From: Clostridia bacterium
GTDB taxonomy: Bacteria; Bacillota; Clostridia; Oscillospirales; Acutalibacteraceae
Assembly: GCA_017410325.1 (NCBI GenBank)
Contig: JAFQRA010000001.1
Span: 1-64,000 of the forward strand
DNA: 64,000 nucleotides
Direction of reading: 5' to 3'
A program made the position numbers and the translations under genes. A model generated the notes under the pieces. It saw nothing but the letters and a program-made list of their open reading frames with translations. It did no database searches and was not told the origin of the DNA. This document shows positions 16,751 through 24,593 of the stretch, one piece after another (the first letter of the stretch is position 1; every line of letters starts with the position of its first letter).

Positions 16751-18838
16751 ATGTTTGGCTTTAAATGCGATGCTTTCAAGCAGGATAAACGCAGAATTTA
16801 CACAGAGCGTGACGGTCTGCCCTCCTGCAATATTCTTTCTGTAGCCGTAGACAAAGACGGCAGGGCGTGGGTCGGCACGGACAAGGGCGCGGCTTACTGC
16901 GAAAACGGCCGCTTTGTGCCCGTAAGCCTGTTTGAGGGCAGGGTGCAGACGGTTTTTGCCGATACCGAGGGCAGGCTGTGGCTTGCAAGCGGTAACGAAC
17001 TTTGTACCGCAGACGGTGAAAACCGTCAGCAGGTTGAGGGCAGCGTTGTTGCAATTTCGCAGGACCACTTCGGCAGACTCCGCCTTATAACCGATGAATA
17101 CCTCTATAAATTTGAAAACGGCTGCTTCGTGCGCTGGTATCACACCGAGCACGAAACACCGCTTGATATGTGCTGCTTTGCAGACGGTGAAATCTTCGTT
17201 GCAACGGGTGAAAACATCAAAACCGCACTCGGCAAGCGTCTGCGATGGTTTAACGTCAGCTCCGAAAATTCATATATGCCCGAGTCTTATATCCGCACGG
17301 TTGCGGGCGATAAATACGGCATAGTCTGGGTCGGCACGGACAAGGGCCTGTTTGTTTACGACTCCAAAAGCTATTGGGTTACAAACAAAGAGGTGAAATC
17401 TCTTTTAAGCTACAGCGTAAATAAAATTCTGTTCGGCAAAAGCGGCAAACGCTACGTCGGCACGGATATAGGCCTTGCAATTTATGACGGCGCAAAGCGC
17501 CACTTCTATCCCGCTTCTTACTGGCTGCCCGATGCAAAGGTTACCGCAATTGCCGAAAGCGACGGCGGCAGCACCGTTTGGGTCGGCACTCAAAATGGCG
17601 TTTCCTGCATTGAAACGGTTACAATGACCCTTGCTGAAAAAGCGGCTGTATATCAGGATTATATTGAAAAATACAACGTGCGTGATATCGGCTTCGTTGC
17701 CCACCGCAAGCTCGACAGCCGTGACGATTTAGGCTCGGGCTACGTTTATATCACCGATAATGACGGACTTCGCACGGGTGTATATCTTATGGCGCAGTCC
17801 TACCGCTATGCGGTTACGGGCAACGCTGAAGCGCTTGAGCTTGCACGCAGAAGCGCAAGGGCTATGCTCAGGCTGCTGTCCGTTACGGGTGTGTCGGGTC
17901 TGACCGCACGCTGTGTACGCAAAAAGGGTGATATTGCCTATTGCGGCACTATGCCCGATTGGTTTGATGCAGGCGATTACGACTGGCTGGGTGATGTTTC
18001 AAGTGACGAAATGGTAGGCCACTTCGCATCGCTTCCCGTATACTATGACCTTTGCGCAAGCGATGAGGAAAAGGCGGAAATAGCCGATGCACTGTGCGCC
18101 GTTGTTGACCATATTCTTGAAAATAATTATAAGCTCCGTGATAAGGACGGCAAATACACACGCTGGGGCAATTGGAATCCCGACGACCTCAACCGCAACG
18201 ATTTCTGGTCGGAGGAGCACGGCACAAATGCGCTTGAAATGCTTGCCTTCCTTAAAACCGCTTACCATATCAGCGGCGATGAAAAGTACAACGCCGAGTA
18301 TATGAAGCTGATTAAAGAGGAGCACTACGCCCTCAACACTATGCGCTGTAAAATCCCCGACGGACACACGGTGCATATTGACGATGCACTCTGCTTCCTT
18401 AGCTATGTTCCGATTTTAAGCTACGAAACGAACCACGATATCAGGCAGTGCCTGCTTATCGGTATGCGTGAGCATTGGGAGTACGAGCAGGTTGAGCGCA
18501 ACCCCGTGCTTAACGTTATCTACGGCTCGCTTTCGGGCGAATGCTGTGATATCGACAAGGCGGTTGGTACTCTGCGCGAGCTTCCGCTTGAAATGCTCGA
18601 CGTTACCGTTATCAACAGCACGAGGAACGACCTCGTCTGGGACAGCGAGTGGGAGCAGTTCGGCGGCGAAAAGCCTCAGCTCAAGGAGCCGTTGCCCTAC
18701 GACGAAAAGCCCGTTCTGCGCTACAACAGAAACCATTTCGTTGCAGACGTTGTGCGCAATAACCCCGTGCTTCACGACGGCACAACCTTCCTGCTTCCGT
18801 ATTGGATGGGAAGACACTATGGGCTGATTGAGGAGTAA
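16751..18838 (+). CDS. beta-propeller protein with helical toroid-like C-terminus (copy 2)
   Basis: A 695-residue tandem paralogue of the preceding gene, conserved from end to end. The same blade motifs appear (DGRAWVGTDKGAAYCENG, VWVGTDKGLFVYDSKSYW, TVWVGTQNGVSCIE). The C-terminal half has NDGLRTGVYLMAQSYRYAVTG, DVSSDEMVGHFASLPVYYD and WGNWNPDDLNRNDFW, and both copies end in YWxGRxYGLIxE. Conservation of DEM, NWNPDD and HIDD across both copies suggests an active or binding site in the helical half. It has its own ribosome site (AAAGGAG) and no promoter between the copies, so they form an operon. Confidence 0.75.
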   Translation: MFGFKCDAFKQDKRRIYTERDGLPSCNILSVAVDKDGRAWVGTDKGAAYCENGRFVPVSLFEGRVQTVFADTEGRLWLASGNELCTADGENRQQVEGSVVAISQDHFGRLRLITDEYLYKFENGCFVRWYHTEHETPLDMCCFADGEIFVATGENIKTALGKRLRWFNVSSENSYMPESYIRTVAGDKYGIVWVGTDKGLFVYDSKSYWVTNKEVKSLLSYSVNKILFGKSGKRYVGTDIGLAIYDGAKRHFYPASYWLPDAKVTAIAESDGGSTVWVGTQNGVSCIETVTMTLAEKAAVYQDYIEKYNVRDIGFVAHRKLDSRDDLGSGYVYITDNDGLRTGVYLMAQSYRYAVTGNAEALELARRSARAMLRLLSVTGVSGLTARCVRKKGDIAYCGTMPDWFDAGDYDWLGDVSSDEMVGHFASLPVYYDLCASDEEKAEIADALCAVVDHILENNYKLRDKDGKYTRWGNWNPDDLNRNDFWSEEHGTNALEMLAFLKTAYHISGDEKYNAEYMKLIKEEHYALNTMRCKIPDGHTVHIDDALCFLSYVPILSYETNHDIRQCLLIGMREHWEYEQVERNPVLNVIYGSLSGECCDIDKAVGTLRELPLEMLDVTVINSTRNDLVWDSEWEQFGGEKPQLKEPLPYDEKPVLRYNRNHFVADVVRNNPVLHDGTTFLLPYWMGRHYGLIEE

Positions 18839-18841
18839 CAC

Positions 18842-18950
18842 GCAATATTATTCATTATTCAATATTCATCATTCATTATTCATTACCTGAATCAAATGAA
18901 TAATTAAAAATGAAGTCGCTGACGCTGATGAATAATGAATAATTTTGCAT
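18842..18950. repeat. ATGAATAATGAAT-type repeat element
   Basis: AT-rich direct and inverted copies of ATTCATTATTCA surround a core, CATCAGCGTCAGCGACTTCA on the minus strand. Closely related cores occur at about 22330 and 39487. The element fills the gap before the four-helix-bundle gene. Confidence 0.65.
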
Positions 18951-18993
18951 AACCTGATACGTTGTACAAAAATTTGTCAGAAGGTGTGAATTT

Positions 18994-19350
18994 ATGAGAG
19001 AAAATGCTTTGATTGATAAATCTCTTGTCTTTGCCTCAAGAATTGTAAAACTGCACGACTTTTTAATCAAAAGCAAAAAAGGATTAACAATAGCAAAGCA
19101 GATTATCCGAAGCGGAACGAGTATTGGTGCAAATATTAACGAAGCTAATTACGGTCAAAGTCCGGCGGATTTTATTTCTAAAATGCATATTGCCTTGAAA
19201 GAAACAGCTGAAACTGAATATTGGCTCAGATTGCTTTTCTTATCAGAATACATTGATGAAAAGATGGTCAACTCCCTTTTGGATGACTGCTTGGAAATCA
19301 AACGGATTTTAATTGCTTCTGTTAACACTGCAAAGGAAAATCTGAAATGA
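18994..19350 (+). CDS. four helix bundle protein (S23/IVS family)
   Basis: A 118-residue helical protein of the family first seen in 23S rRNA intervening sequences. Typical features are SLVFASRIVKLHDFL near the start, the central IAKQIIRSGTSIGANINEA, and SKMHIALKETAETEYWLRLL. The family is related to Avd, the accessory protein of diversity-generating retroelements, but no reverse transcriptase or template repeat is near. Many genomes hold free-standing copies of unknown role. Composition is AT-richer than its neighbours and a dispersed repeat lies immediately upstream, so acquisition by transfer is possible. Confidence 0.9.
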   Translation: MRENALIDKSLVFASRIVKLHDFLIKSKKGLTIAKQIIRSGTSIGANINEANYGQSPADFISKMHIALKETAETEYWLRLLFLSEYIDEKMVNSLLDDCLEIKRILIASVNTAKENLK

Positions 19351-19377
19351 TGTTGCTGAATAAATTTTCAAAACTCC

Positions 19378-19406
19378 TTGCATACACTGCATAATAATGC
19401 TATAAT
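19378..19406 (+). promoter_or_regulatory. promoter of the amino acid ABC operon
   Basis: TTGCAT (19378-19383) and TATAAT (19401-19406) with a 17-base spacer. The spacer holds the palindrome GCATAATAATGC, a possible operator. Confidence 0.7.
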
Positions 19407-19440
19407 ACCAATAACTGAAATTATCAGGAGGTAATTATTA

Positions 19441-20229
19441 ATGAACAAAAAGACAATAGTTAAAGTTTTATCCGTAGTTCTTGCTCTTGTTCTCGGCCTT
19501 GCAGCTCTCTGGGCTTGCGGCGGCGATGAGCCCAAGACAGACGAAAAGGAACAGCTCATTATGGCTACAAACGCTGCGTTCCCGCCCTATGAGTACAAAG
19601 AGGGTGACTCCTTCGCAGGTATCGACGTTGAAATCGCAGGCCTTCTTGCAGAAAAGCTCGGTATGGAGCTTGTAATCAAGGACGTTGAGTTCGGCTCAAT
19701 CGTCGGCGGTGTTGAAACCGGCAAGTTCGATATGGGTATGGCAGGTATGACCGTTACGCCCGATCGCCTTGAAAGCGTTAACTTCACAACATCATACGCA
19801 ACGGGTATTCAGGTTGTTATTGTTAAAGAGGATTCTTCCATCGTTTCTCTTGATGATATGCTTGCTGACGGCTCTATGAAGTACGGCGTTCAGCAGGATA
19901 CAACGGGTGATATCTATGCTTCCCTTACACCTGATGAGGGCGGTTACGGCAAGGATAACGTTATCCGCTACAAGACGGGCGCTGAGGCTGTTCAGGCTCT
20001 CGCAACAGGCAAGGTTGACGCCGTTATCATCGACAACGAGCCCGCAAAGTCCTTCGTAGCATCTACAGAGGGTCTCAAGATTCTTGAAGCCGAGTGGACT
20101 GTTGAGGATTACGCAATCTGCGTTGCAAAGGAAAACACAGAGCTTCTCGACAAGCTCAACGCTGCACTTGCAGAGCTTGAGGCAGAGGGCAAGATTGCCG
20201 AAATCATCGACCGCTACATAGGCGACTGA
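19441..20229 (+). CDS. polar amino acid ABC transporter substrate-binding lipoprotein
   Basis: A 262-residue extracellular solute receptor of the bacterial type 3 family. The signal peptide ends in a lipobox-like LWACGG with Cys26, so it is membrane-anchored by lipid. Conserved features are ATNAAFPPYEYKEGDSFAGIDVEIA, FDMGMAGMTVTPDRLESVNFT and GKVDAVIIDNEPAK. The exact amino acid is not readable. It is followed by permease and ATPase genes; a hairpin at 20247-20274 between them probably lowers downstream expression relative to the receptor. Confidence 0.95.
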   Translation: MNKKTIVKVLSVVLALVLGLAALWACGGDEPKTDEKEQLIMATNAAFPPYEYKEGDSFAGIDVEIAGLLAEKLGMELVIKDVEFGSIVGGVETGKFDMGMAGMTVTPDRLESVNFTTSYATGIQVVIVKEDSSIVSLDDMLADGSMKYGVQQDTTGDIYASLTPDEGGYGKDNVIRYKTGAEAVQALATGKVDAVIIDNEPAKSFVASTEGLKILEAEWTVEDYAICVAKENTELLDKLNAALAELEAEGKIAEIIDRYIGD

Positions 20230-20246
20230 TTCTTTTAAAAATTCCG

Positions 20247-20274
20247 ACAGCGGACGTTAAAGTCCGCTGTTTTT
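20247..20274 (+). terminator. partial terminator between receptor and permease genes
   Basis: ACAGCGGAC and GTCCGCTGT form a 9-bp stem with a 6-base loop, followed by TTTT. It sits inside the operon, 20 bases before the permease start, and likely acts as a read-through attenuator. Confidence 0.75.
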
Positions 20275-20293
20275 ATGGAAATGAGGTAATACA

Positions 20294-21097
20294 ATGACAG
20301 CTTGGATAGCTGCTGATTTTGCCACATTTGTCCAGATGCAGGGCAAGGAGGTCGTAAATTCCTTTAAGCTCGGCTGGCAGGACTTTGTGGACGAATTCAC
20401 ACGTAACTTTATCAATGAAGAGCGTTGGAAGTGGCTTGTTGAGGGCTTCGGCAATACTCTGCTTATCACTTTTCTTGCCGGCCTTATCGGCATTGCGCTC
20501 GGCGTAATTATTGCAATTGTCCGCTCAACCTACGATAAGATGGGCTCCGACCTCAAAAAAAGAGGCGGCATCGGCTACGCTGTGCTCGCTTTCTTCAACG
20601 CAATATGCAATGTTTATCTGACGATTATCCGCGGTACACCCGTTGTCGTTCAGCTTCTTATTATGTACTTCATAATTTTTGCAAGCTCAACGAACGATAT
20701 TATGGTTGCGGTCATCGCCTTCGGTATTAACTCGGGCGCATACGTTGCGGAAATCTTCCGCGGCGGTATTATGTCCGTTGACAAGGGCCAGTTTGAGGCA
20801 GGCAGAAGCCTCGGCCTCAACTATATACAGACTATGATTCACATCGTAATTCCGCAGATGTTCAAAATCGTTCTGCCCACACTCTGTAACGAGTTTATCG
20901 TTCTTCTCAAGGAAACCTCCGTTGCGGGCTACGTCGGCACGGTTGACCTTACAAAGGCGGGCGACCTTATCCGCGGCAGAACCTTCTCCGCATTTATGCC
21001 CCTTATTGCGGTTGCGCTTATCTACCTCGTTGTGGTTATGATATTCACAGCCCTTGTAAGAAGACTCGAAAGGAGGCTGCGTAACAGTGACCACTGA
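20294..21097 (+). CDS. amino acid ABC transporter permease
   Basis: A 267-residue membrane subunit of the HisM/GlnP type. An N-terminal soluble stretch of about 45 residues is followed by transmembrane helices starting at [25 protein letters not shown]. The EAA loop that contacts the ATPase is [21 protein letters not shown] near residue 175, and [14 protein letters not shown] is the family's conserved stretch. It overlaps the ATPase gene by 11 bases. Confidence 0.95.
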   Translation: MTAWIAADFATFVQMQGKEVVNSFKLGWQDFVDEFTRNFINEERWKWLVEGFGNTLLITFLAGLIGIALGVIIAIVRSTYDKMGSDLKKRGGIGYAVLAFFNAICNVYLTIIRGTPVVVQLLIMYFIIFASSTNDIMVAVIAFGINSGAYVAEIFRGGIMSVDKGQFEAGRSLGLNYIQTMIHIVIPQMFKIVLPTLCNEFIVLLKETSVAGYVGTVDLTKAGDLIRGRTFSAFMPLIAVALIYLVVVMIFTALVRRLERRLRNSDH

Positions 21098-21830
21098 TAA
21101 CAACGTTCTCATTAAGGTTGACGGTTTGCAGAAATCCTTCGGCGATATCGAAGTCCTCAAGGGCATTGATGCCGAAATCAAAAAGGGCGACGTTATAGTC
21201 GTAATCGGCGCATCGGGATCTGGTAAATCCACCTTCCTGCGCTGCCTTAATCTGCTTGAAGAGCCTACGGGCGGTCAGATTTATTTTGAGGGCACGGAAA
21301 TTACCGACCCCAAGGTAAATATCAACCTCCACCGTCAGAAGATGGGTATGGTTTTCCAGCAGTTCAACCTTTTTCCCCATATGACTATACTCAAAAATAT
21401 GACTATAGGCCCGATGAAGCTGCTCGGTAAGAGCAAGGCAGAGGCTGAAAAGACGGCAATCGAGCTGCTTGAGCGCGTGGGCCTTGCAGACCGTAAGGAT
21501 GCTTACCCCAGCCAGCTTTCGGGCGGACAGAAGCAGCGTGTCGCAATCGTGCGTGCGCTGGCAATGAATCCCGACGTTATCCTTTTCGACGAGCCTACAT
21601 CTGCGCTTGACCCCGAAATGGTCGGCGAGGTGCTCGAGGTTATGAAGTCCCTTGCAAAAGAGGGTATGACGATGGTTGTCGTCACCCACGAAATGGGCTT
21701 TGCAAAAGAGGTTGCAAGCAAGGTAGTCTTTATTGATGAGGGTGTCATTAAGGAAGAAAACGAGCCCGAAGAGTTTTTCGCCAACCCCAAGTGCGACAGA
21801 CTTAAGGACTTCCTTTCAAAGGTTTTATAA
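21087..21830 (+). CDS. amino acid ABC transporter ATP-binding protein
   Basis: A 247-residue ATPase that powers the preceding permease. Walker A is GASGSGKST near residue 43, the signature is [16 protein letters not shown] near 145, Walker B is [12 protein letters not shown], and the switch His is in [10 protein letters not shown]. The start is GTG at 21087, with AGGAGG 10 bases upstream inside the permease gene. A strong terminator follows. Confidence 0.96.
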   Translation: MTTDNNVLIKVDGLQKSFGDIEVLKGIDAEIKKGDVIVVIGASGSGKSTFLRCLNLLEEPTGGQIYFEGTEITDPKVNINLHRQKMGMVFQQFNLFPHMTILKNMTIGPMKLLGKSKAEAEKTAIELLERVGLADRKDAYPSQLSGGQKQRVAIVRALAMNPDVILFDEPTSALDPEMVGEVLEVMKSLAKEGMTMVVVTHEMGFAKEVASKVVFIDEGVIKEENEPEEFFANPKCDRLKDFLSKVL

Positions 21831-21837
21831 ATTAAAA

Positions 21838-21868
21838 AAAGAAGCAGAGCAAAACTCTGTTTCTTTTA
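21838..21868 (+). terminator. terminator of the amino acid ABC operon
   Basis: A 12-bp stem, AAAGAAGCAGAG with CTCTGTTTCTTT including one G-U pair, and a 5-base loop. The T-rich end overlaps the flank of the next promoter. Confidence 0.85.
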
Positions 21869-21870
21869 TA

Positions 21871-21899
21871 TTGACAAACCTATGATTTTCTCATATAAT
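21871..21899 (+). promoter_or_regulatory. promoter of the predicted antitoxin RNA
   Basis: TTGACA (21871-21876) and TATAAT (21894-21899), both consensus, with a 17-base spacer. No ORF follows; transcription would run to the terminator at 21959-21996. Confidence 0.85.
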
Positions 21900-21905
21900 A
21901 TGGGT

Positions 21906-22000
21906 GTAAGGCGTTGCCGATAGACGGTTACGCCCTCAAAATTGGATAGTTAAAGAATAACCGCCAACTTGTTCAGGGTCTGGCGGTTAATTCTTTTTAT
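21906..22000 (+). ncRNA. predicted antisense antitoxin RNA of a type I toxin-antitoxin locus
   Basis: A roughly 95-nt RNA predicted from a consensus promoter and a rho-independent terminator. It carries no ORF. Its 5' part resembles the 5' part of the convergent toxin mRNA (both contain GTAAGG-GTTG, GATAG-CGGTTAC and GCCCTC), and its CGCCCTC could pair with GGGGGTG at the toxin ribosome site. Its 3' end is antisense to the toxin stop region and shares the hairpin. This design matches the Fst/par and TxpA/RatA families of Firmicutes. The RNA ends are estimates. Confidence 0.7.
21959..21996. terminator. bidirectional terminator shared by toxin mRNA and antitoxin RNA
   Basis: AACCGCCA and TGGCGGTT form a perfect 8-bp stem. 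On the plus strand AATTCTTTTTAT follows; on the minus strand ATTCTTTAACT follows. Confidence 0.8.
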
Positions 22001-22085
22001 GCTCAAGAGCTGTGAAAACAACTCCTATAATGCCGATAATAACAAGAACGAACTCTAACAAATCCGATAATGTTATGTATTGCAT
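21987..22085 (-). CDS. small holin-like type I toxin peptide (32 aa)
   Basis: A 32-residue peptide, MQYITLSDLLEFVLVI continuing IGIIGVVFTALEHKKN, with one membrane helix and a positively charged tail. This is the plan of holin-like/Fst/TxpA-type toxins, which damage the membrane. The ATG at 22085 lies 8 bases after GGGGG; an upstream ATG at 22091 is too close to that site. The ribosome site is buried in a GCCCTC-GCAA-GGGGGT hairpin, typical of type I toxins. It has a promoter at 22156-22184 with a LexA-like box and a convergent antisense RNA. It is too short for most gene finders. Confidence 0.75.
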   Translation of the reverse strand: MQYITLSDLLEFVLVIIGIIGVVFTALEHKKN

Positions 22086-22155
22086 ACGCATCACCCCCTT
22101 GCGAGGGCAAAGAGTGTAACCGCCTATCCGTTACTGACAACACCTTACGCAGAAC

Positions 22156-22184
22156 ATATTAGCACAAATGTTCGCGCGAGTCAA
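22156..22184 (-). promoter_or_regulatory. toxin promoter with LexA-like box
   Basis: Minus-strand TTGACT (22184-22179) and TAATAT (22161-22156) with a 17-base spacer. The spacer contains CGAACATTTGTGCT (22174-22161), two mismatches from the box CGAACATTTGTTCG found at 50498-50511. Confidence 0.7.
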
Positions 22185-22204
22185 GCAGGGACAATTCATT
22201 TGCT

Positions 22205-22365
22205 TGTTCGTTGAAAAAATTAATGAATGATGAATAGTGAATAATGAATAATGAATAATGGCGGGCGGGACACCCGCACCCAAATATATAATGGGCGAGG
22301 GCAAAGCCCTCCCTTTATTATTCATTATTCATCAGCACAAGCGGCTTCATTATTCATTTTTCATT
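22205..22365. repeat. ATGAATAATGAAT repeat enclosing two palindromes
   Basis: Runs of GAATAATGAATAATG on the left and ATTATTCATTATTCATC on the right enclose GCGGGCGGGACACCCGCACC and GGGCGAGGGCAAAGCCCTCCC. The right core CATCAGCACAAGCGGCTTCA matches the elements at about 18920 and 39487. This closes the 22.1-22.36 kb gap. Confidence 0.7.
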
Positions 22366-22579
22366 TCAATTTTCTTGGTGTATCAATTATACCGAGCAGG
22401 TAGTCGAGGGATACGTTGTAAAATTGAGCGAGCTTTATGTATTTATCAACGCCCATCATCTGTACACCTGTTTCCCATTTGCTTATTTGTTGCTGAGTAG
22501 TTTGTAAAAGTTTCGCAATGCTGCTTTGTTTTATATCGTTATCTTCTCGTAAATCTTTTATTCGTCTGTAATAATTCAT
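22361..22579 (-). CDS. XRE-family HTH regulator (72 aa)
   Basis: A compact Cro/C1 repressor consisting of one HTH domain (IKDLREDNDIKQSSIAKLL, then QTTQQQISKWETGVQMMGVDKYIKLA) and a short tail ending LDYLLGI. AAGGAGG lies 10 bases before the ATG. It is divergent from the small gene at 22742, with which it probably shares a control region, and it may regulate that gene and itself. AT-rich composition suggests an accessory pair. Confidence 0.9.
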   Translation of the reverse strand: MNYYRRIKDLREDNDIKQSSIAKLLQTTQQQISKWETGVQMMGVDKYIKLAQFYNVSLDYLLGIIDTPRKLK

Positions 22580-22741
22580 ATTATATAACCTCCTTAGCAG
22601 ATGATAACATAAAAATTCAGATTGTTTAAATTATTCACCTTATGAGGTGCGTTTGATTTTTTGTTATAGCTTTTAAGATGTAGAAATTTAAAACAACAGA
22701 ATAATTATGGTAATATACTGAAAAATCATTCGGAGGTTATT

Positions 22742-23002
22742 ATGAAGAATTTAATTGAGGATTTATGGTTTTCTTATCTTATAGAAGAAAGAACGGTTCT
22801 TTCCGACAGCGACAGATTAATTGTCAATTCGTCTAAGCAAAAACGGGATAAAATATATAACACGTTAAATCAGGAACAGAAAACTGATTTTGACGACTAT
22901 GAAGAGAACTCAAACAATATCTGTAACATTTACGAAAAGGAGGCGTTTGTAAAGGGCGTTCGGTTTGCAGTGGAGTTTTTGTTCGGCGCAATACAGAGCT
23001 GA
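22742..23002 (+). CDS. small DUF6809-like protein (86 aa)
   Basis: A small, acidic, helical protein with no membrane segment. The sequence MKNLIEDLWFSYLIEE, then KIYNTLNQEQKTDFDDYEE and the end KGVRFAVEFLFGAI fits the DUF6809-type proteins often found beside small HTH regulators in Clostridia; the family assignment is from memory and not certain. GGAGG lies 6 bases upstream of the ATG. It is divergent from the HTH gene at 22579. Function unknown. Confidence 0.75.
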   Translation: MKNLIEDLWFSYLIEERTVLSDSDRLIVNSSKQKRDKIYNTLNQEQKTDFDDYEENSNNICNIYEKEAFVKGVRFAVEFLFGAIQS

Positions 23003-23024
23003 TTTTAGACTGCAAGAAAACTTG

Positions 23025-23053
23025 TTGAACTGAATGTTAATATGTGTTATACT
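23025..23053 (+). promoter_or_regulatory. promoter for coaX
   Basis: TTGAAC (23025-23030) and TATACT (23048-23053) with a 17-base spacer, 67 bases before the coaX start. Confidence 0.6.
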
Positions 23054-23119
23054 ATCAATAATAAGGGTACTGTCGGCTGATTGTGCCCTGCACGCTATTA
23101 TTTACAGGCGGTGGATTTT

Positions 23120-23887
23120 ATGAGACTTACGGTTGACATCGGCAATTCAAATATTGTTTTCGGCGGCTTTGAAAATGATGAGCTTGTTTTCGTTGCCCGA
23201 ATGGCTACGGATATTTCACGCACGGAGGATGAATACGCCGGGCAGATTCTCTCCACTTTGTCGCTTCATAATGTCGGCAGGGAAAAGGTGAGCGGTGCGA
23301 TTATTTCGTCTGTTGTGCCTCCGCTCAATTCCGTTATCAGAAAGGCAATAGAGCTTATTTACGGTGTTACGCCGCTTATGGTCGGCCCGGGCATCAAAAC
23401 GGGTATCAACATTCATTGTGATAACCCTGCTTCCGTCGGTGCGGACCTCATAACCGCCTGCGTTGCGGCGCACCATATTTACGGCAGTCCCTCGCTCATA
23501 GTTGATATGGGCACGGCAACGAAAATGATGGTCGTTAACGAAAAGGGTGCTTTCATCGGCGTTTCGATTATTCCCGGTGTGCTTATGGGACTCAACGCCC
23601 TTGCAACGGGCACGGCACAGCTTCCCCGTGTCGGGCTGGAGGCACCGCCGCTTGTTGCGGCAAAGAATACGGTGGACTGTATACGCTCCGGTGTAATTTA
23701 CGGCAACGCTTCGCTTGTTGACGGCATGATAGACCGCATAAACGAAGAGGTGGGCTGTGAATTGCCCGTTTACGCAACGGGAGGGCTTGCCAAAACGGTT
23801 ATCAAGCATTGCCGCCACGAAATTAAAATTGACGAGAATCTTCTGCTCAAGGGGCTAAATATTCTCTACAACAAAAATAAAACATAA
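23120..23887 (+). CDS. coaX: type III pantothenate kinase
   Basis: Phosphorylates pantothenate, the first step of coenzyme A synthesis. The ATG at 23120 is chosen because the ATP-binding motif LTVDIGNSNIVFG starts directly after it; the longer in-frame start adds 13 unrelated residues. Other motifs are the pantothenate-site GPGIKTGINI, the catalytic stretch GADLITACVAAH and VDMGTATKMMVVNEKG. At 255 residues it has the usual length. An ECF S component follows at 23979, consistent with a pantothenate uptake and activation unit. Confidence 0.96.
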   Translation: MRLTVDIGNSNIVFGGFENDELVFVARMATDISRTEDEYAGQILSTLSLHNVGREKVSGAIISSVVPPLNSVIRKAIELIYGVTPLMVGPGIKTGINIHCDNPASVGADLITACVAAHHIYGSPSLIVDMGTATKMMVVNEKGAFIGVSIIPGVLMGLNALATGTAQLPRVGLEAPPLVAAKNTVDCIRSGVIYGNASLVDGMIDRINEEVGCELPVYATGGLAKTVIKHCRHEIKIDENLLLKGLNILYNKNKT

Positions 23888-23978
23888 TAATTTTGCGGTA
23901 TATTCCCGAATGGGTCTATATAAATAATTCAGATGCGTTGCATTGCCGTGCGGCAAGCGACAGCAAGGAGGAATTTTT

Positions 23979-24569
23979 ATGCAAACGAAAAAACAAAAAC
24001 GGATGTCAACCGAGACTATGGTGCTTGGCGCGATTTTAACGGCTCTGGTGGTTGTGCTTCAATACCTGGGTCAGTTTATCCGCCTCGGGCCGTTTTCAAT
24101 CTCGCTTGTGCTGCTGCCTATCGTTATCGGTGCGGCAACCTGCGGCGTTAAGATTGGTGCGTGGCTTGGATTGGTGTTCGGCGCGGTAGTACTTATAACG
24201 GGCGATGCCGCCGCTTTCCTGGCAATCAACGTGCCGGGTACTGTTGCTACCGTTCTGCTTAAAGGTACAGCCTGCGGCCTTGTTGCAGGACTTGCCTACA
24301 AGGCAGTCGAAAAGAAAAACCGCTATGCCGCAGTTGTTGTTGCGGCGCTTCTCTGCCCGATAGTAAATACGGGAATTTTCCTGCTGGGCTGTGTGCTGTT
24401 CTTCTTTGAAACCATTGAGGGCTGGGGCCTTGCAGAGGGCTACGGCACGGCTGTGGAGTATATGTTCCTCGGCCTTGCGGGCGGAAACTTCCTCGTTGAG
24501 CTTGCAATTAACATTGTGCTCAGCCCCGTTGTCGTAAGACTGCTTAACATAAAGAAAAAGAATAAATAA
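23979..24569 (+). CDS. ECF transporter S component, probably for pantothenate
   Basis: A 196-residue membrane protein with about six helices. ATG at 23979 is supported by AAGGAGG 6 bases upstream. The pattern TETMVLGAILTALVVVLQYLGQFIRLGPFSISLVLLPIVIGAATCGVKIGAWLG is typical of ECF vitamin-binding S subunits, which share an energising module coded elsewhere. The substrate is inferred from its position 92 bases behind the pantothenate kinase gene (PanT-like). A leader with GCATTGCCGTGCGGCAAGC can form a short hairpin before the ribosome site. Confidence 0.88.
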   Translation: MQTKKQKRMSTETMVLGAILTALVVVLQYLGQFIRLGPFSISLVLLPIVIGAATCGVKIGAWLGLVFGAVVLITGDAAAFLAINVPGTVATVLLKGTACGLVAGLAYKAVEKKNRYAAVVVAALLCPIVNTGIFLLGCVLFFFETIEGWGLAEGYGTAVEYMFLGLAGGNFLVELAINIVLSPVVVRLLNIKKKNK

Positions 24570-24593
24570 GAATTATCATACGAGGTGCTTACA

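Noticed and set aside
18994..19350. Avd-like accessory protein of a diversity-generating retroelement
   Set aside because: No reverse transcriptase, template repeat or variable repeat was seen; a free-standing four-helix-bundle gene is the simpler reading.
23887..23978. Riboswitch before the ECF S component
   Set aside because: Only a short hairpin is visible, with no pattern I recognise of a known vitamin riboswitch.
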